Made by a program: the position numbers and the translations under genes. The notes below the pieces were generated by a model that ran no database searches, was not told where the DNA came from, and was given only the letters and a program-made list of their open reading frames with translations. Positions 51,768-53,056 of a DNA stretch of 53,056 nt are shown piece after piece. This DNA comes from Deltaproteobacteria bacterium (lineage in GTDB: Bacteria; Desulfobacterota; Dissulfuribacteria; Dissulfuribacterales; UBA3076): positions 1-53,056 of the forward strand of contig JAGYNZ010000019.1 of the NCBI GenBank assembly GCA_018399745.1, read 5' to 3'. The number at the start of each line of letters is the position of its first letter. The first letter of the stretch is position 1.

Positions 51768-51771
51768 ATGA
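51718..51771 (+). CDS. Possible 17-aa leader peptide before alkaline phosphatase
   Basis: ATG at 51718, preceded by AGGGTGA, opens a 17-codon frame (MEKNIRQYSCYKEEDKT). Its TGA at 51769-51771 overlaps the alkaline phosphatase ATG (ATGA). Translation of the small frame could therefore hand ribosomes to the phosphatase gene. It may be chance, since the main gene has its own GAGGAGG. Confidence 0.3.
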   Translation: MEKNIRQYSCYKEEDKT

Positions 51772-53056
51772 TTTACTGGAAGAAAAATCCAGCAGCAAGT
51801 CGTCTGTTAAATGTAATCATAATGGCTTCGCTCATTATAGGTCTCGGCATTACGCCCCCGGCATTTGCCGATGACGATGATGACGACTCGAGTAGAGGAA
51901 TACGAGGGATACTTAGTAACCATTGTAAAAACGTTATTATTTTGATTCCTGATGGCTGTTCACAGAGTATCCAGACCCTTTCCCGCTGGTATAAAGACGC
52001 AATGCTGGCCGTTGATGGTATCCAGGTAGGTGCCGTCAAACACGAGATGGCGGATTCCGTTATAACCGATTCTGCTGCCGCTGCCACGGCTTTTGCCACT
52101 GGAGTCAAGACCTCCAATGGTTTTCTTGGAGTCGCCCCTGACTATTCCACGCTGCTCAGCAGATACGTGGGTTATGAACCGCCTGACACTGAGCAATACG
52201 AGCCGTTGGCCTCGGTTATGGAAGGTGCGAAACTGAACGGTAAGGCCACCGGACTGATTGCCACCTGCCGTTTCAGTCATGCCACACCCGCTGCCTGGGC
52301 AAGCCACCATCACAAAAGAGGTGATGAGGCCAAAACCGTCTCCGAGCATATAGTTTACAACGAACTGGATCTGGTCTTTGGTGGCGGAAAACGCAATCTG
52401 GATCCTTCCTATCGTCCAGATGGAGAAGATTTGGCGCAGGTACTTACAGATCGCGGTTATACAATTGTGGAAGACAGGGCCGGAATGGACGCCGTCAATA
52501 GACTTCCGGTCTATGGTATGTTCGCATACAGTCACATGTCTCCTGAAATTGACCGTCCCTATGACACACCGGATGAACCCTCCCTGGCAGAGATGACTGA
52601 AAAGGCCATCGAACTTCTGTCCCGGAATAGACAGGGCTTCATTCTGATGGTGGAAGCGAGTCAGGTCGACTGGGCCGGCCACAATAACGATCCTATCTAT
52701 ATGGTTACTGACTTCATCGAATTTGACGAAGCCGTAAAGGTCGCACTGGATTTTGCTAAAAAAGACCGTCATACCCTGGTGCTCGCCTATCCGGATCACA
52801 ACACCGGCGGAATGGATATCGGTAACAGGGCTCGTAACTGGGACTATACAGGAACGACAGTCGAAGAAATGATTGATCCGATCCTTGGCATGACCAGAAC
52901 GGCTAATGCGGTTATTGCTGCAATGAACGGAAACTATTCCTTTAACAATGTGCAGCAGGCGATCAAAGACCTCTGGAATATAACCATATCTATGGACGAC
53001 TACAATGAAATGATAAACGTCATGGATAGTGAAGGTGCTTCAGAGTCTTACGCCCT
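51768..53056 (+). CDS. Exported alkaline phosphatase, partial at window edge
   Basis: The first 429 codons are present and the frame is open at the window end. A signal peptide (about 11-34, ending PAFA) is followed by a run of six Asp, then the core: VIILIPDG (metal Asp), TDSAAAATAFATG with nucleophile Ser102, CRFSHATPAAWASH, LMVEASQVDWAGHNND and YPDHNTGG (metal ligands). This is the PhoA-type alkaline phosphatase superfamily, releasing phosphate from esters in the periplasm. A strong GAGGAGG site precedes the ATG, and a Pho-box-like promoter lies 136-192 bp upstream, so phosphate starvation should induce it. The poly-Asp stretch is unusual and may bind cations. Confidence 0.93.
   Translation, partial: MIYWKKNPAASRLLNVIIMASLIIGLGITPPAFADDDDDDSSRGIRGILSNHCKNVIILIPDGCSQSIQTLSRWYKDAMLAVDGIQVGAVKHEMADSVITDSAAAATAFATGVKTSNGFLGVAPDYSTLLSRYVGYEPPDTEQYEPLASVMEGAKLNGKATGLIATCRFSHATPAAWASHHHKRGDEAKTVSEHIVYNELDLVFGGGKRNLDPSYRPDGEDLAQVLTDRGYTIVEDRAGMDAVNRLPVYGMFAYSHMSPEIDRPYDTPDEPSLAEMTEKAIELLSRNRQGFILMVEASQVDWAGHNNDPIYMVTDFIEFDEAVKVALDFAKKDRHTLVLAYPDHNTGGMDIGNRARNWDYTGTTVEEMIDPILGMTRTANAVIAAMNGNYSFNNVQQAIKDLWNITISMDDYNEMINVMDSEGASESYA

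Overview
The window looks like chromosome from an anaerobic, sulfur- and cytochrome-using Gram-negative bacterium of the deltaproteobacterial type (Desulfobacterota or a close relative). Supporting signs are multihaem and monohaem c-type cytochromes, a TusA/DsrE-type sulfur-carrier gene set, separate glyQ and glyS genes, a PEP-CTERM-like exported protein, TolC- and LpxR-type outer-membrane proteins, and a selenocysteine peroxiredoxin. No 16S rRNA or marker tree was available, so the taxonomic call is tentative.

Layout. Positions 1-3920 look like the right end of an integrated element. They hold a truncated ArdC-like anti-restriction gene, a WD40-like protein, an exported nuclease and an McrA-like HNH nuclease, and they end in an orphan 3' fragment of a tRNA-Sec gene that is probably the attachment-site scar. 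Positions 4.3-29 kb are ordinary core genome: cstA, an unusual membrane HTH protein, a cytochrome pair, glgC-glyQ-glyS, inositol-phosphate synthase, DUF948/YtxH, nadK with an M16 protease, a tusA-dsrE-like cluster, tetR-tolC, pilC, and aroC-tyrA-DUF167. Positions 30.5-38.5 kb form a patchwork bounded by two 125-bp direct repeats. It carries an apparently intact anaerobic ergothioneine pair (eanB-eanA) plus cutA, lpxR and a cytochrome c, among at least six broken genes (FMN reductase, PemK/MazF, DUF4143 ATPase, MBL hydrolase, IS91 transposase, DUF1638). Two tRNA genes (Arg-TCG, Phe-GAA) follow. Positions 39.3-43 kb hold yjbQ, an HlyD-like adaptor, a toroid-like protein and the Sec peroxiredoxin.

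The most novel part is 43.5-53 kb. A cluster encodes two small HMA-like proteins, a DUF5132 membrane protein with a Glu-rich tail, a long amphipathic phasin/apolipoprotein-like protein with a Lys-rich tail, a Ca2+-ATPase-like P-type pump with a third HMA-like module, a methionine adenosyltransferase homologue altered at its methionine site and start/stop-overlapped with the pump, and a DUF3562 protein. A polyhydroxyalkanoate-system protein and an alkaline phosphatase follow. The promoter before the first HMA-like gene and the promoter before the alkaline phosphatase share one unusual design: four 11-bp direct units ending exactly 7 bp before a -10 box, like tandem Pho boxes. The inference is that a PhoB-like regulator may control the pump/HMA/MetK-like cluster together with phosphate scavenging, and that the cluster may build or energise an intracellular cation or phosphate granule or a membrane compartment. 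This hypothesis is untested.
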